From Cherax quadricarinatus (taxonomy: Eukaryota > Arthropoda > Malacostraca > Decapoda > Parastacidae), in NCBI RefSeq assembly GCF_038502225.1, contig NC_091308.1, forward strand, positions 22,634,240 to 22,698,239: DNA of 64,000 bases. Reading direction: 5' to 3'. This document shows positions 29,851 through 42,115 of the stretch, one piece after another; within the stretch, counting starts at the first letter, position 1, and the number at the start of each line of letters is the position of its first letter. Below the pieces are notes generated by a model. It was not told where the DNA came from. It saw only the letters and a list, made by a program, of their open reading frames with translations, and ran no database searches. Made by a program: the position numbers and the translations under genes.

Positions 29851-30690
29851 AGGCGTGCAAGAGGCAGAGGCATTAACAGAAACAGGTGACACCTCAGCAC
29901 CTGGAAAAGGTGACAAAGCATCACCAGCAGAAGGTACAGGGTTATGAGAAGAGTCTAGAGAATGGCCCAATAATGAAGCTGGATCAGAACAGGATGAGGG
30001 AACAGAAAAGAGCCTGGGAGGAGGAGGGTTATCACAGAACGAAGTGTTGCTTCTTACTTGTTATTTAAAAAAAAAAAAAAAAAAAGAGGGACAGTCACTA
30101 GAAGGCATGGAAGTGCTGTAAGTTCCTCCTTTCATCCAAGAGGGCTTCGAACCCACAAGCAGTGCAGATGAGCATGGAACCCATGCCATACCCTACCTTT
30201 CACACCAGTAAACCAGTGCTCTGGGATAGCAACCTCACGTCTACCGAGCCACCTTGGCAGACAAAGGAAAGGGTGGTTGGAAACCCACCACAAAGCATAC
30301 CTCCTTTGGCTGTCACCTCCCAGAACCAACAGGCAGCCTGGAGATATACCCATCATCTGCAGGACACCCCGCCCACTTCTCGGAAATCCGAGAAGAGAGC
30401 AGGGCATCTTCAGACAATTCAGATTCCATGGCAAACTACACCACCCCCAAGTGACCCTACGGAGTGGGAAGAACCCCACACACTTCTCCCTACCTAGAAA
30501 CCGTAATGCCAGAGAGAAGGACCCCAGAGACTACAAACGGGACGGGGAAAGGGGAAGATTGGGATGGGGAGGAAAGGGGGAAAAAAAGGAGGGGGGGATG
30601 GGATAGGGAAGGGAGGATTGGGGGTACTTAGATTTGGTTTGAGGAAGGAGACCAAAGGGTTTAATGCCTTAGACTAAGAGCCTCTTCGCC
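29851..30690 (-). mobile_element. Jockey-like LINE 5' part, split from 24656-26439
   Basis: The minus-strand continuation of the LINE beyond the MITE: a Pro/Ser/Thr-rich ORF1 N-terminal region (29851-30050), an A/T run, then a GC-richer 5' UTR-like stretch to about 30690 with the hairpin CATCAAGG ... CCTTGATG. I place the 5' boundary by composition change only. Confidence 0.5.
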
Positions 30691-33600
30691 ACATCAAGGA
30701 GACCCCCTTGATGAGGCTTCTTTAACTAAAAACCCTTATGTTATATTAATTCTGATTTCAGACTTGAAATCAGCATAACCAAGCTTCTGAACATGGAGGA
30801 CTCAAAGATGATGCTGCATATTCCAAGAGGGTTTGACACAAGTTAACACAGAATCTTAAATGATTCTTTATTGAGGTCCCTGAACACTATTCTAAAATGT
30901 GCTTCTTTAGCGATATGTAATGTAACTCTTTTACACTTAAGATATGAGCTTACAGACTCATAACAAACCAATATTTTCAATGATCAGTTCAGAGGCAATA
31001 AAATGGTACATGCTGTATTGGGCAAACAACTGACATTACAGAAAGTATACCTTGGCAGCAATCAATGAGGAATGCCTGTCCAATACTGTATATAGTTTTC
31101 TTGTAATAAAAAATTATTTCCTTCAAAGTTTAATTAAAAATTGTTTTTGAACATGCTGATAGAAGTATACAGATAAATATATAGCTAAATGGACAAATGG
31201 ACAGGAGTACTGTAATGCAATGTGCAAGTTCCCCTGCTACACAGTATGACAAAAACATATTTTAGGCAGAATTGACCTTATTACTTCCAAGAGCTATATG
31301 GTAATATTCATTTTCTATTGTCTGAAGGAGGGGTGTTAATGTTGTAGTTTAAAAACTGTAGTGTAAAGCACCCTTCTGGCAAGACAGTGATGGAGTGAAT
31401 GATGGTGAAAGTTTTTCTTTTTCGGGCCACCCTGCCTTGGTGGGAATCGGCCAGTGTGCTAATAATAATAATAATAATAATAAAATATTGTGTCTCAATG
31501 CTAATAATTAATAAAGAAAATTATATAATAAACCTTTTAAAAATGAGCATCCTTGACATTCATGCTATCCTGATTTCTCACAAATGATGGCTTACTTGAT
31601 CAAATCTGACAACACATTGTCTTTTTTGTTTTTCATCTCCTAAAGTAACAGTAATGAATTTATGCAGTCAATTTCCACTGAACAATTTAGCAAAATTCGC
31701 ATTGACAAGACTCGATATATTATGGCACATTGCATTCAGCAAAGAAAGGTTTTGAAAACTGAATAGATATCATTATGCTGTTAATTCAGCTGAGGTCAGA
31801 TGTGCCATCCAAGACAGCCTCTTAAAGACTAATAAGTGATAAGGAATGTGGTGGTGCAAAAGATAACTGGGGCTGGCATAAAATTTGGGTGGCAGGAAGC
31901 AGAGAGACAACGTTGCTCATACTTTCAGTCAGTTTTTTAACTAACTCTTATGACTGATTAATTTCAAGAGAAGCTACTGTATACAGATGTAATAAACAGC
32001 TTTAACAGTGTGAATTTATATAAAATAAATATGATCATTCTTACTATAAGAGGGACATAGGAAATTTATTTGGGTAGGAAGCAAGGTACAGTAATTGATA
32101 AGTCATTGTCACAAGCACCCCCACCACTCACCAGCTCTCTCCCTCATGCATGCAAGATAAAAGTTAATTTAAATGCATTTTCTGATGCACCCTATACCTG
32201 TCCTGTGGGTAGTAGTCAGAAGATAACAGGGGTACATAATGAGTCCAGAGAATGGGCCCCAAACTAGTTTTGTTAGTAGTAATGAACTATTCACATGCTT
32301 ATATCTAGTAACAATCATAATGAGATATATGCAAACAAGAATAGTCACAGAAAATTATGTAGCTTATATGTGGTTTTTAACTATTTATATTACTTTAGAT
32401 TTTCACAAGGTATGGAACACTCCTGAAGACTTATGATAAATAACCTCAAAAGAATCTAATTCTTAAGATTGTAAGTATCTTTTAGTATAACATAATATAA
32501 AATAAAAGTTTATTTTTTTTTTGTGCTGGAGGGAGTGAGACCACTTGTTAATTCACCCCCCTCAAGCAATTGTGATAACACATTTTTCCAGTGGAATGTA
32601 TAATGAAAGTCTAGGAAAACATATTTCAATAAACAAATATTCAATTAACAAATGTTTTCAAGAAATGTAGTCTCTTTGCTAAACAGGGACTGCCTGTACA
32701 GTACATTAAAAATTATATTCACATATAAAAACAGAAAATAACTAAGTCACTGTAAAAATGCAGTGCAGTGTAGTGGTCAAAGCATTTAGAGAAGCAATAT
32801 GATGAACAAGAGTGTATAATGCTCATTTTCTAGGAGTGAACATATACAAGTACAACACTGATTCACCAACACCCTTGGTTTCTAGGTCTTGCCGGAATAA
32901 CAGTTTTGCCAGGCCAACACAGGTCATGTAAAAACAATTCAATAAACTTCTGACCCACTAATTATACACCTCCCTCTACCCAGTGCATTTATACTGAATG
33001 TATGCTCATTTTATGGTGTATAGAGTGCTCACATTTGTTTGGTAGAGAATGGTCAAGAACTATAGATGTAATGTTCATGTTGCAGTTAAGGTTGAATTAA
33101 TAACATTATTTTTCCCTCTGTTAGTTTTTAACCAAAGACACTCATACATTGTGTATGATCACTCTGTATATACATAACAAGATCACATTTATTTGGTCAA
33201 GAACCAGATTACATATGTAGTTGAAAGTCACTAGTAATGAGAAGCAGGTCCTAGCATAGTCTCTAACACTGCACTAGCCATGTACATTTTCTCTAGCTGG
33301 AATGTCCTGCCATTTTTTATGGAAGCAATGAATGGTAACTGCTTCAAACACATGCTTCCCTCAAGCCTTACTTAAAGTTTGTGTAATAGGTAGGATTTTA
33401 TTTAATGCCCTCTCATAATTCTGTCTAGACTAAGAGAAGTGCTGGACCATAATTGCTGAAAAATTAGTGTTGTACCTACATTAATGTTAGCTGAAAATGC
33501 CAATTTTGCAAGATTCTCAGTTTCTCAAGAGTTATTTATTTTAATATACAGTACAGTATATTTCTTCTATACAACTTAATGAAAAGTACATGGTATTTTT

Positions 33601-33736
33601 AATCATGCAAAAAACTATATAGACTATATACTATAATAAAAAAAAAAGTTGCCTGGTGCTTCTATATATACATTCATCTAGTCAACTGTGTTAACCAGAT
33701 CATCTTATCTGTATTTACTCTTAAAATTACCACAAT
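30691..33736. other. AT-rich unique sequence, no gene recognised
   Basis: About 3 kb without coding signal or recognised repeat except the LINE 3' tail at 31318-31486. The longest ORFs are under 70 codons and have no motif. It may be host intergenic or intronic sequence. Confidence 0.6.
31318..31486 (+). mobile_element. RTE-like LINE 3' tail
   Basis: CTGAAGGAGGGGTGTTAATG to GGGCCACCCTGCCTTGGTGG, then GCCAGTGTGCTAATAATAAT with a (TAA)n end. It is the 3' UTR only. Confidence 0.85.
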
Positions 33737-34796
33737 TTACACTTTCAGGGTCCACAGGCCCTCTCCGAGACTTGTTCTCAGGGTCCCCAAATTTAAAAAA
33801 AAAAAAAATTATTTTTTCTTATGAAAAGATAAGAGAATCTTTTCCCTATCATAATGACACCAAAAGTGTGAAATTTAATGGAAAACTTACGGAATTATGC
33901 TCTCGCGAAGTTAGTGGTCTCGACGATGTTTACGCATCAGCGATTTTGCCCACTTTGAGCCCTATTTTCGGCCAATTCCAGTGTACTAGTCAGCAAAAAT
34001 CATAACTATTTCGCTAGAACTCCATTTTTTCTATTGAATGAGTACAAGAAACCACCCATTTACCGATTTCAACTATCCAATAAAGGGGTCAGAATTTAGC
34101 AATTTTGCCAACTTCACACAAATTTCAAAAGATGCCAATTTCCGAATAGGGTCCAGAATAAACAAGACATTCCTGGCACTAAAATAACAAGTTCTCTGTT
34201 CGTTAGTCACATCCCCAGGCCCCTCTTATATTTCTTTGGCTTTCCACTTTGAATTTATATTCTTACAAAAAATAGAAGATTTACTGTTATGCAGACTACT
34301 GCATTAGTGTAGAAATGGTATAAATAATATCAGTGCACTTGTGAAAGAATATTAGACTCACCAGTTGACGTGTATTGGACGCTTGGCATGATTTGTTTAC
34401 TTCTGAACTTTGGTAAAAATCGAACATTTCTGCTATTTTGAGCTCCATTTCAAGGTACTTTTCATTGTAAAACCAGTCAAAATCATCTCAATTTCTGTAA
34501 TATGCCTTCCATTCTATAAAATGAGACCAGGAAAACTAGAATACAACAATGAAAATACAGTGCACAGTCGCTGTTTTAATCCAAAAACACTGTCAAAGTT
34601 TTTTTTTTCTCATTACGCACTGTGTGCTGCAGGATTTTTTTTATACTGCGCACACTGACCACACAGACCCATTCTTTCATATGTAGGCCTACCAGCTTTC
34701 TCTTGCTAGATCTGAGGGCGCTAGAATTTAGGCATACTAGTACGTCAAAAACCCTGGGGCATAAGCAGTACTAGTACGGCCGAAACCCTGAAAGAG
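33737..34796. mobile_element. piggyBac-type MITE, 1.06 kb
   Basis: The left end (TTACACTTTCAGGGTCC) is a decayed TTAA + CCCTTTCAGGGTC. The right end CGAAACCCTGAAAGAG is followed by TTAA (34797-34800). Reverse-complemented, the right 200 bp match the 5' end of the autonomous-size piggyBac at 46168 (GGGTTTCGG, GGGTTTTTGACGTACTAGTA, AATTCTAGCGCC, GGTAGGCCTACAT, AATGGGTCTGTGTGGTC). The left 60 bp match its 3' end. It is therefore an internal-deletion-type derivative. Noncoding. Confidence 0.85.
34731..34780 (-). promoter_or_regulatory. Subterminal paired palindromes, 33737 MITE
   Basis: TACTAGTACGT-type palindromes centred at 34738.5 and 34772.5, 34 bp apart. The outer centre is 23.5 bp from the element end at 34796. 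Confidence 0.7.
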
Positions 34797-34800
34797 TTAA

Positions 34801-35425
34801 ATATGTATACATGGTTCTGGAGGCAGTGGAGATGTCATGTCTGAGGGCAATGTGTGGTGTGAATATAATGGAGAGAATTCGTAGTTTGGAAGTTAGGAGG
34901 AGGTGCGGGATTACCAAAACTGTTGTCCAGAGGGCTGAGGAAGGGTTGTTGAGGTGGTTCGGACATGTAGAGAGAATGGAGCGAAACAGAATGACTTCAA
35001 GAGTGTATCAGTCTGTAGTGGAAGGAAGGCGGGGTAGGGGTCGGCCTAGGAAAGGTTGGAGGGAGGGGGTAAAGGAGGTTTTGTGTGCGAGGGGCTTGGA
35101 CTTCCAGCAAGCATGCGTGAGCGTGTTTGATAGGAGTGAATGGAGACAAATGGTTTTTAATACTTGACGTGCTGTTGGAGTGTGAGTAAAGTAACATTTA
35201 TGAAGGGATTCAGGGAAACCGGCAGGCCGGACTTGAGTCCTGGACATGGGAAGTACAGTGCCTGCACTCTGAAGGAGGGGTGTTAATGTTGCAGTTTAAA
35301 AACTGTAGTGTAAAGCACCCTTCTGACAAGACAGTGATGGAGTGAATGATGGTGAAAGTTTTTCTTTTTCGGGCCACCCTGCCTTGGTGGGAATCGGCCA
35401 GTGTGTTAATAAATAAAATAAAACA
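34801..35425 (+). pseudogene. RTE-like LINE C-terminus and 3' UTR
   Basis: The frame 34811-35167 encodes VLEAVEMSCLRAMCGVNIME, GLLRWFGHVERMERNRMTSR, VVEGRRGRGRPRKGWREGVK and GLDFQQACVSVFDRSEWRQM. The C-terminal region is shared with 63740-64000. The 3' UTR follows, ending GGCCAGTGTGTTAATAAATA. 5'-truncated, no catalytic motifs. Confidence 0.85.
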
Positions 35426-35599
35426 TGGTTCACCGTGTATAATATTCCTTATCTTAAGAACCTACTTTTAATTTGTGAAAGCTTTGCTTAACATTTTCTG
35501 CTCATTATCTTACAAGTCAATATTCTCAACCATAAACAAATGTACCAAGATCATCAACTTAGATATCTTAGCCTTGTTAACAGCATTACTTAATTATAA

Positions 35600-35975
35600 T
35601 TTTTTTTAACACGTCTGTCATCTCTCACAGAAGCAGGGTGACCCAAAGCAGAAACACTTTCACCATCATTCACACAATATCACTGTCATTGCAGAGGTGC
35701 CCTGATATGACATTTTAGATGTCACTCGAAACAGTCAATATTCCAAACCCCTCCTTTAAAGTGCAGGCATTGTACTTCCCACCTCTAGGACTAGAGTCCA
35801 GCTAACCAATTTTTCCTGAATCCCTTCACAAAATACTACCAACAGCTCATCAGGTCCCAATAACCATTCATCTCCAATCACTCCTAACATGCTCACGCAT
35901 GCCTGCTGCATGTCCAAGCCCCTTGCATGCAAAACCTCTTTTACCCCCGCCCTCCAGCCTTACCTTGAACTTAAT
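35600..35975 (-). pseudogene. RTE-like LINE 3' end, minus strand
   Basis: Reverse complement of the C-terminal and UTR blocks: the complement of GACTTGAGTCCTGG, GGGAAGTACAATGCCTGCAC, GGTGAAAGTGTTTCTG. Heavily diverged, with both the 5' and UTR ends shortened. Confidence 0.7.
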
Positions 35976-36099
35976 ATATAATTTAAATACAGAAAATGGT
36001 TTATATTACAGTTAATCTTTGTTCTGACTCAGTATAAATAAAAAAGTAGTTGACAAAACCGAGATTTTATGACATCTCAACTGTTGTATCTGCACGCCT

Positions 36100-36195
36100 C
36101 TGCAAAAGCAGCGACTATGTGTGAATGATGGTGAAAGTGTTTCTTTTTATTTTGGGTCACCCTGCCTAGATGGGAGATGGTAGGAGTGTAAAAAT
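36100..36195 (+). mobile_element. RTE-like LINE extreme 3' end
   Basis: GTGTGAATGATGGTGAAAGT, TTGGGTCACCCTGCCTAGAT and GGGAGATGG, ending in a TA-rich run. Terminal UTR only. Confidence 0.65.
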
Positions 36196-36221
36196 ATATG
36201 TACGTGTATATATATCTTCTT

Positions 36222-36930
36222 CTTTCAACAAACCGTGTGTATCCCACCGAGGCAGGGTGGTTGAAAAGAAAAAAATGAAAGTTTCTCCTTTTAAATTTAG
36301 TAATATATACAGGGGAAGGGATTACTAGCCCCTTGTTCCCAGCATTTTAGTCACCTCTTATGACACGCATGACTTATGGAGGAAGAATTCTGTTCCACTT
36401 CCTCAAGGAGATAAGAGGAAATGAACAAAAACTAGTAAGGAAATAGAAGAAATCCCAGAGGGGTGTATGTACATATATGCTTGTCTATGCATGTGCAGAG
36501 TGACCTAAGTAAGCATCAAGACGTACCTGAAATCTTGCATGTTTATGAGACAGAAAAAAGACACCAGCAATCCTACCATCATGTAAAATAATTACAGGCT
36601 TCTGTTTCACACTCGCTTAGCACAACAGTAGTACCTCCTTGGTGATTGCTGTCAACCAGCCTACTACCTAGGATAATTTTTTTTTTTTGACAAACCGGCC
36701 GTATCCCACCAAGGCAGGGTGGCCCAAAAAGAAAAATGAAAGTTTCTCTTTAAATTTAGTAATTTATACAGGAGAAGGGGTTACTAGCCCCTTGCTCCCG
36801 GCATTTTAATCGCCTCTTACAACACGCATGGCTTACGGAGGAAGAATTCTGTTCCACTTCCCCATGGAGATAAGAGGAAATAAGCAAGAATAAGAACTAG
36901 AAGGAAAAGGGAATGTAAGTATAGTAATAC
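36222..36930 (-). mobile_element. Two copies of the RTE-like LINE 5' module or derived SINE
   Basis: Segments 36222-36667 and 36683-36930 share (plus strand) ATCCCACCGAGGCAGGGTGG, ATGAAAGTTTCTC, GGGGTTACTAGCCCCTTG, GCATTTTAATCGCCTCTTA and GGAAGAATTCTGTTCCACTT. The first extends into CATGTTTATGAGACAGAAAA and CAGTAGTACCTCC. In reverse these match the region just upstream of the LINE ORF at 59878-61160, so they are the LINE 5' region, or a SINE built from it. Confidence 0.7.
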
Positions 36931-37660
36931 CAACACTCTTATATGGGTGTGAAGCTTGGGTTGTAAATGCAGCAGCGAGTAGGTGGTTGGAGGCAGTGGA
37001 GATGTCCTGTCTAAGGGCAATGTGTGGTATAAATATTATGCGGAAAATTCAGAGTGTGGAAATTAGGAGGTGTGGAGTTAATAAAAGTATTAGTCAGAGG
37101 GCTGAAGAGGGTTGTTGAGGTGGTTTGGTCATTTAGAGAGAATCAAAGTAGAATGACATGGAGAGCGTATAAATCTGTAGGCGAAGGAAGGTGGGGTAGG
37201 GGTCGTCCTCGAAAAGGTTGGAAGGAAGGGGTAAGAGAGGTTTTGTGGGCGAGGGGCTTGGACTTCCAGCAGGCGTGCGTGAGCGTGTTAGATAGGAGTG
37301 AATGGAGACAAATGGTATTTGGGACCTGACGAGCTGTTGGAGTGTGAGCAGGGTAATATTTAGTGTAGGGATTCAGGGAAACCGGTCATTTTATATAACT
37401 GGACTTGAGTCCTGGAAATGGGAAGTACAATGCCTGCACTCTAGAGGAGGGGTTTGGGATATTGGCAGTTTGGATGGATATATTGTGTATTTTTATATGT
37501 ATATACTTCTAAACTGTTGTATTCTGGGCACCTCTGCAAAAACAGTGATTATGTGCGAGTGAGGTGAAAATGCTGAATGATAATGAAAGTATTTTCTTTT
37601 TGAGGATTTTCTTTCTTTTTGGGTTACCCTGCCTCGGTGGGAGACGGCTGACTTGTTGAA
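36931..37660 (+). pseudogene. RTE-like LINE C-terminus and 3' UTR
   Basis: Encodes fragments of TLLYGCEAW, VLRWFGHLER-like sequence (frameshifted at a run of G), RMTWRAYKSVGEGR and GLDFQQACVSVLDRSEWRQM. The UTR runs to TTACCCTGCCTCGGTGGGAG and ends in a (TA)n run at 37662. This subfamily has a longer UTR than the copy at 34801. Confidence 0.8.
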
Positions 37661-37949
<289 letters not shown>

Positions 37950-38234
37950 CCTACCATCCGACTTACGACCTGCTCGACACGTCCACTCGACTTACGACCG
38001 TGCATCTGGCAGCTGGGCTGGGCGCCGGCTGATGCACACCACTGTACAACATTTGACAATACTCACGGCGGCAATGAGTCATGCAGGCAGCATCAGTTTG
38101 AGTTACCCTGCCCTATCAGCAGCATCATACTGTATTAACTGTACTAACTGGACAGTAAATTTCACCATGGCCCCTAAGATGAAGTCTGAATCTTGCACTG
38201 GAGATTGTGGCACGAAAGGCTCTTACTCTCGAAC

Positions 38235-38770
38235 TCTCTATTTTTCACTGTCGCACATAAACCTGTCTGTATCTGTCTGCCTCTATATCTGTGTGTCTGT
38301 ATCTGTCTACCTGTGTATCTGTCTTTCTGTCTACCTGTGTCTATGTCTACCTGTGTGTCTATCTTTATGTCTACCTGTGTATCTTTGTCTACCTGTGTGT
38401 GTCTGTCTACCTGTGTGTCTTTCTGTCTACCTGTGTGTGTGTCTTTCTGTCTACCTGTGTGTGTCTGTCTACCTGTGTGTGTCTCTGTCTACCTGTGTCT
38501 CTCTCTACCTGTGTGTGTCTTTGTCTACCTGTATGTGTCTTTCTGTCTACCTGTCTTTCTGTCTACTGGTGTGTCTGTCTTTCTGTCTACCTGTGTGCCT
38601 GTCTCTGTCTACCTGTGTCTTTCTGTCTACCTGTGTGTCTGTCTACCTCTGTGTCTTTCTGTCTACCTGTGTGTCTTTGTCTACCTGTGTGTGTCTTTCT
38701 GTCTACCTGTCTTTCTGTCTACTGGTGTGTGTGTCTTTCTGTCTACCTGTGTGAGTCTTTCTGTCTGCTT
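38235..38770. repeat. TCTG/CTGTG-rich expanded repeat
   Basis: About 535 bp of CTGTCTACCTGTGTGTCTTT-type irregular repeats. All three plus frames stay open ([12 protein letters not shown] peptides); I treat them as repeat translation. Confidence 0.9.
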
Positions 38771-39436
38771 ATCTGTCTCAGAGCCACTCATTAAGAGTGT
38801 AATTGGTCTTAAAGACGCCATATTAATAATGATAATAACACAATAATAATCATTGAGGCGCATTAAATGTGTATAAAACGTTGATATAGACATTTTGCTT
38901 AATCCATCCATGATTTCTTTTTCAAAATTATATAATAAACATGCTACATAACATATAAACATATAAATTAACAAATATGAGATGTTTTTCTGGTTGGCTT
39001 GACAGAGTGAACAGGAACCATTCGTGTCCGGGCTGGCAACAACAGCAACGTTTGTTTACATAACTCGCCAACCTTCTACACTCTCATTCGTTTATTCATT
39101 TAATCTTGTTTACTCACCTCTCACTCTACATTAAGACTACAGATATTTTAAGGTAAGTAATGAGTGGACAGTAAAAGGACACAAGTGCAACTAATGTGAC
39201 ATTTTATTGTGGCAATGTTTCGCTCTCCAGGAGCTTATATTATAGTTTAATAATAATATTATTATTAATATTAGTACATATGTATTATTGTAATAATAAT
39301 AATCATAATAATAATTAATATTATTAATTTAGGGCACTGGAGCACAGATCCACTGTACAGCACTTTGCCTGGATTTTTTGAGTTATCCTAGGTAATTTAT
39401 ACTATGTATGATAATTTCACTTACGTGTACCTGTGT

Positions 39437-39507
39437 GTGAGAGAGAGAGAGAGATACAGAGAGAGAGATACAGAGAGAGAGATACAGAGAGGGAGATACA
39501 GAGAGAG

Positions 39508-39570
<63 letters not shown>

Positions 39571-40045
39571 CAGAGAGGGAGATACAGAGAGGGAGATACA
39601 GAGAGAGAGAGAGAGATACAGAGAGAGAGAGATACAGAGAGAGAGAGATACAGAGAGAGATACAGAGAGAGAGAGATACAGAGAGATAGAAATACAGAGA
39701 GAGAGAGATACAGAGAGAGAGAGATACAGAGAGAGAGAGAGATACAGAGAGAGAGAGATAGATACAGAGAGAGAGAGATACAGAGAGAGAGATACAGATA
39801 GAGAGATACAGAGAGAGAGAGAGATACAGAGAGAGAGATACAGAGAGATAGAGAGAGAGAGATACAGAGAGAGTGAGATACAGAGAGAGAGAGAGATACA
39901 GAGAGAGAGATACAGAGAGAGAGAGATACAGAGAGAGAAATACAGAGAGAGAGATACAGAGAGAGATACAGAGAGAGAGAGAGATATAGAGAGAGAGAGA
40001 TACAGAGAGAGAGATACAGAGAGAGATATACAGAGAGAGAGCCAC
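39437..40045. repeat. (GAGATACA/GA)n expanded repeat
   Basis: About 600 bp of GAGAGAGATACAGAGAGAGA-type repeats. Long ORFs (RERYREREIQ and its antisense) are repeat translation. Confidence 0.95.
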
Positions 40046-40519
40046 ATTCAGTCAGCCAACCATCCACCCGGCCACCCACCCACCCGGCCAGCTATGCATT
40101 ACACATGTTCCAGAGTTGTTTCTCTTTACTTAGGGTATAGGTTATACTACATTCTGGTAGGATGACATTACCAGTGGTATTCTCCCATTCACTGTGTCGA
40201 CAATACATAAAGATAACAGTAACATATGATACTGTATGCGATGTAAAATTTACAATAGAGTTCACTAACATGTATACATTATATACAGTACATAAATAAT
40301 TAAAATACAACAATAGAAGTAAATTATGGTAAAAAGAATGAAATAATGATTATACATTACATTACAGTACTATGTAGGTAGTTTATATAGAAAAAGTTCG
40401 ACATTAGGCCCTACCCAGTATGTCGGCAATTTTCAAAGATTCGACTTACGTCCATTTTGACTTACGACCAGCTGGTCAGACCCAAGCTTGGTCGTAAGTC
40501 GGATGGTAGGTGTATAATA

Positions 40520-41195
40520 TATATTTTTTTAACAAGTCGGCTGTCTCCCACCGAGGCAGGGTGACCCAAAAAGAAAGAAAATCCCCAAAAAGAAAATACT
40601 TTCACCATCATTCAACTCTTTCACCTCACTCACACATAATTACTGTTTTTGCAGAGGTGCTCAAACCTCAACAGCTTAGAAGCATATAAATATCAAGATA
40701 CACAACATATCCCTCCAAACTGTCAATATCCCGAACTCCTCCTTTAGAGTGCAGGCATTGTATTTCCCATTTCCAGGACTCAAGTCTGGTTATATAAAAA
40801 TAACCAGTTTCCCTGAATCCCTTCACTAAATATTACCCTGCTCACACTCCAACAGAGCGTCAGGTCCCAAATACCATTCATCTCCATTCACTCCTATCGA
40901 ACATGCTTACGCACGCCTGCTGGAAGTCCAAGCCCCTCGCCCACAAAACATCCCTTACCCCTTCCTTCCAGCCTTTTCGAGGACGACCTCTACCCCGCCT
41001 TCCTTCTCCTACAGATTTAAATGCTCTCCATGTCATTCTACTTTGATCCATTCTCTCTAAATGACCAAACCACTTCAACAACCCCTCTTCAGCCCTCCGA
41101 CTAATACTTTTATTAACTCCACACCTTCTCCTAATTTCCACACTCCGGATTTTCTGCATAATATTTACACCACACATTGCCCTTTGACAGGACAT
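40520..41195 (-). pseudogene. RTE-like LINE C-terminus and 3' UTR, minus strand
   Basis: The minus frame 41195-40878 encodes MSCQRAMCGVNIMQKIRSVE, EEGLLKWFGHLERMDQSRMT, GRRGRGRPRKGWKEGVRDVL and ACVSMFDRSEWR. The 3' UTR then runs to about 40520 and ends with CCACCGAGGCAGGGTGACCC (plus strand). Confidence 0.85.
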
Positions 41196-41330
41196 ATGCC
41201 AGGGGAAAGGGGCTAGTAACCCTTTCTCTTGTATAAATTACTAAATTTAAAAAGAGAAACTTTTGTTTTTCTTTTTGGGCTACCCTGCCTTAGTAGGATG
41301 CGACCAGTTTGTTTAAAAAAACAAAAAACA
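41196..41330 (+). mobile_element. LINE 5' module / SINE fragment
   Basis: GGGGCTAGTAACCC, then AAATTTAAAAAGAGAAAC and GGGCTACCCTGCCTTAGTAG. It shares the hairpin module with other copies and carries the compensated stem change described in the findings. Confidence 0.6.
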
Positions 41331-41419
41331 AAACAAAACAAAAAAAAATATATACATATATACGTGTATATATTCCTCGGTGGGATACGGCCGGTGTGTT
41401 GAAAGAAAGACGTGTATAT

Positions 41420-41660
41420 ATTATAACAAGCGCAATTTAATTTAGCCTAATCCAACTAAATATATTTTAGATAAATTAAAAATAATTTAATAATAAACAA
41501 ACACAATGAAATATATTTTTTTGTTAGGTTCAGAAAGAGTTTTGCGAAATTATTGCATACGCAAATTTTTGCTTGCCTTATTTGGCAAGAAAAGCGTTGT
41601 CATTTAAGACAAAATCGCAAGTTTTACCTATGTGGTATGACATATACATATATGTAATTT
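41420..41660 (-). mobile_element. Truncated relative of the 2777 MITE
   Basis: Reverse complement: ATATGTCATACCACATAGGTAAAACTTGCGATTTTG, split here as ATATGTCATACCACATAG and GTAAAACTTGCGATTTTG. It then carries AATATATTTAGTTGG and TTAGGCTAAA as in the copy at 2777. One end is missing and the TIR is mutated. Confidence 0.65.
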
Positions 41661-41899
41661 AGCTAAAAAAAAAAAAATGTTCGGTCAGGTGAGGTTTCTA
41701 AGTTAAGTTTAGTCTAAATTTTTTTTCCTTGGCCAATGTAAAATTTGTTTGAAGAGTTAAATTTTTAAGAGCGCTGAGCCTTTATGGCATGTTCAGCTTA
41801 ACAGGAATGACTTGAGTGCGTGCATGTATATAAACACACACATGTACATACATACGCTGACAAAGAGGGTGTATGCATGTGGGGTCCCAGGAATCGTTG

Positions 41900-42115
41900 G
41901 GGAGGTGGTATAAGAGGCTATGAGTTTTAGGGGAAATAAGCATCCAGTAGGAATATGTGAGCATGTTAGATGGGAGTGAGTGGAGACAAGTGGTTTTTAA
42001 TGGATGTGTTGTTGGAGTGTGAGCAGGGTAGCATTTATAAAGTGATTTAGGGAAATCAGTTAGCTAGACTTGAGTTATGGAGGTGGAAAAAGCAAAGCCT
42101 GCAATCTAAATAATT
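41900..42115 (+). mobile_element. RTE-like LINE 3' fragment, old
   Basis: GTGAGCATGTTAGATGGGAG, TGGAGACAAGTGG and GTTGGAGTGTGAGCAGGGTA match the C-terminus/UTR junction of the family; strongly diverged. Confidence 0.55.

Larger units (their letters stand above)
37948..40512. mobile_element. TIR element with expanded simple repeats
   Basis: A 23-bp perfect inverted repeat (CACCTACCATCCGACTTACG plus ACC; mirrored at 40490-40512) bounds 2565 bp, with TA-rich flanks. Near the left end ATGGCCCCTAAGATGAAGTC (MAPKMKS) resembles the first codons of Tigger/jerky-type transposases but decays at once. The interior holds a TCTG-type tract (38235-38770), an AT-rich middle with a TATCCTAGGTAATTTATACT core (39388), and a GAGA tract (39437-40045). 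No complete transposase. Superfamily uncertain (pogo/mariner-like by TA flanks). Confidence 0.7.

Noticed and set aside
30132..30606. Pro-rich ORFs on both strands near 30.2-30.6 kb
   Set aside because: Overlapping frames without motifs in a LINE 5' UTR-like stretch; no support for a gene.
38032..40165. Long ORFs in TCTG and GAGA tracts
   Set aside because: Simple-repeat translation in several frames at once.
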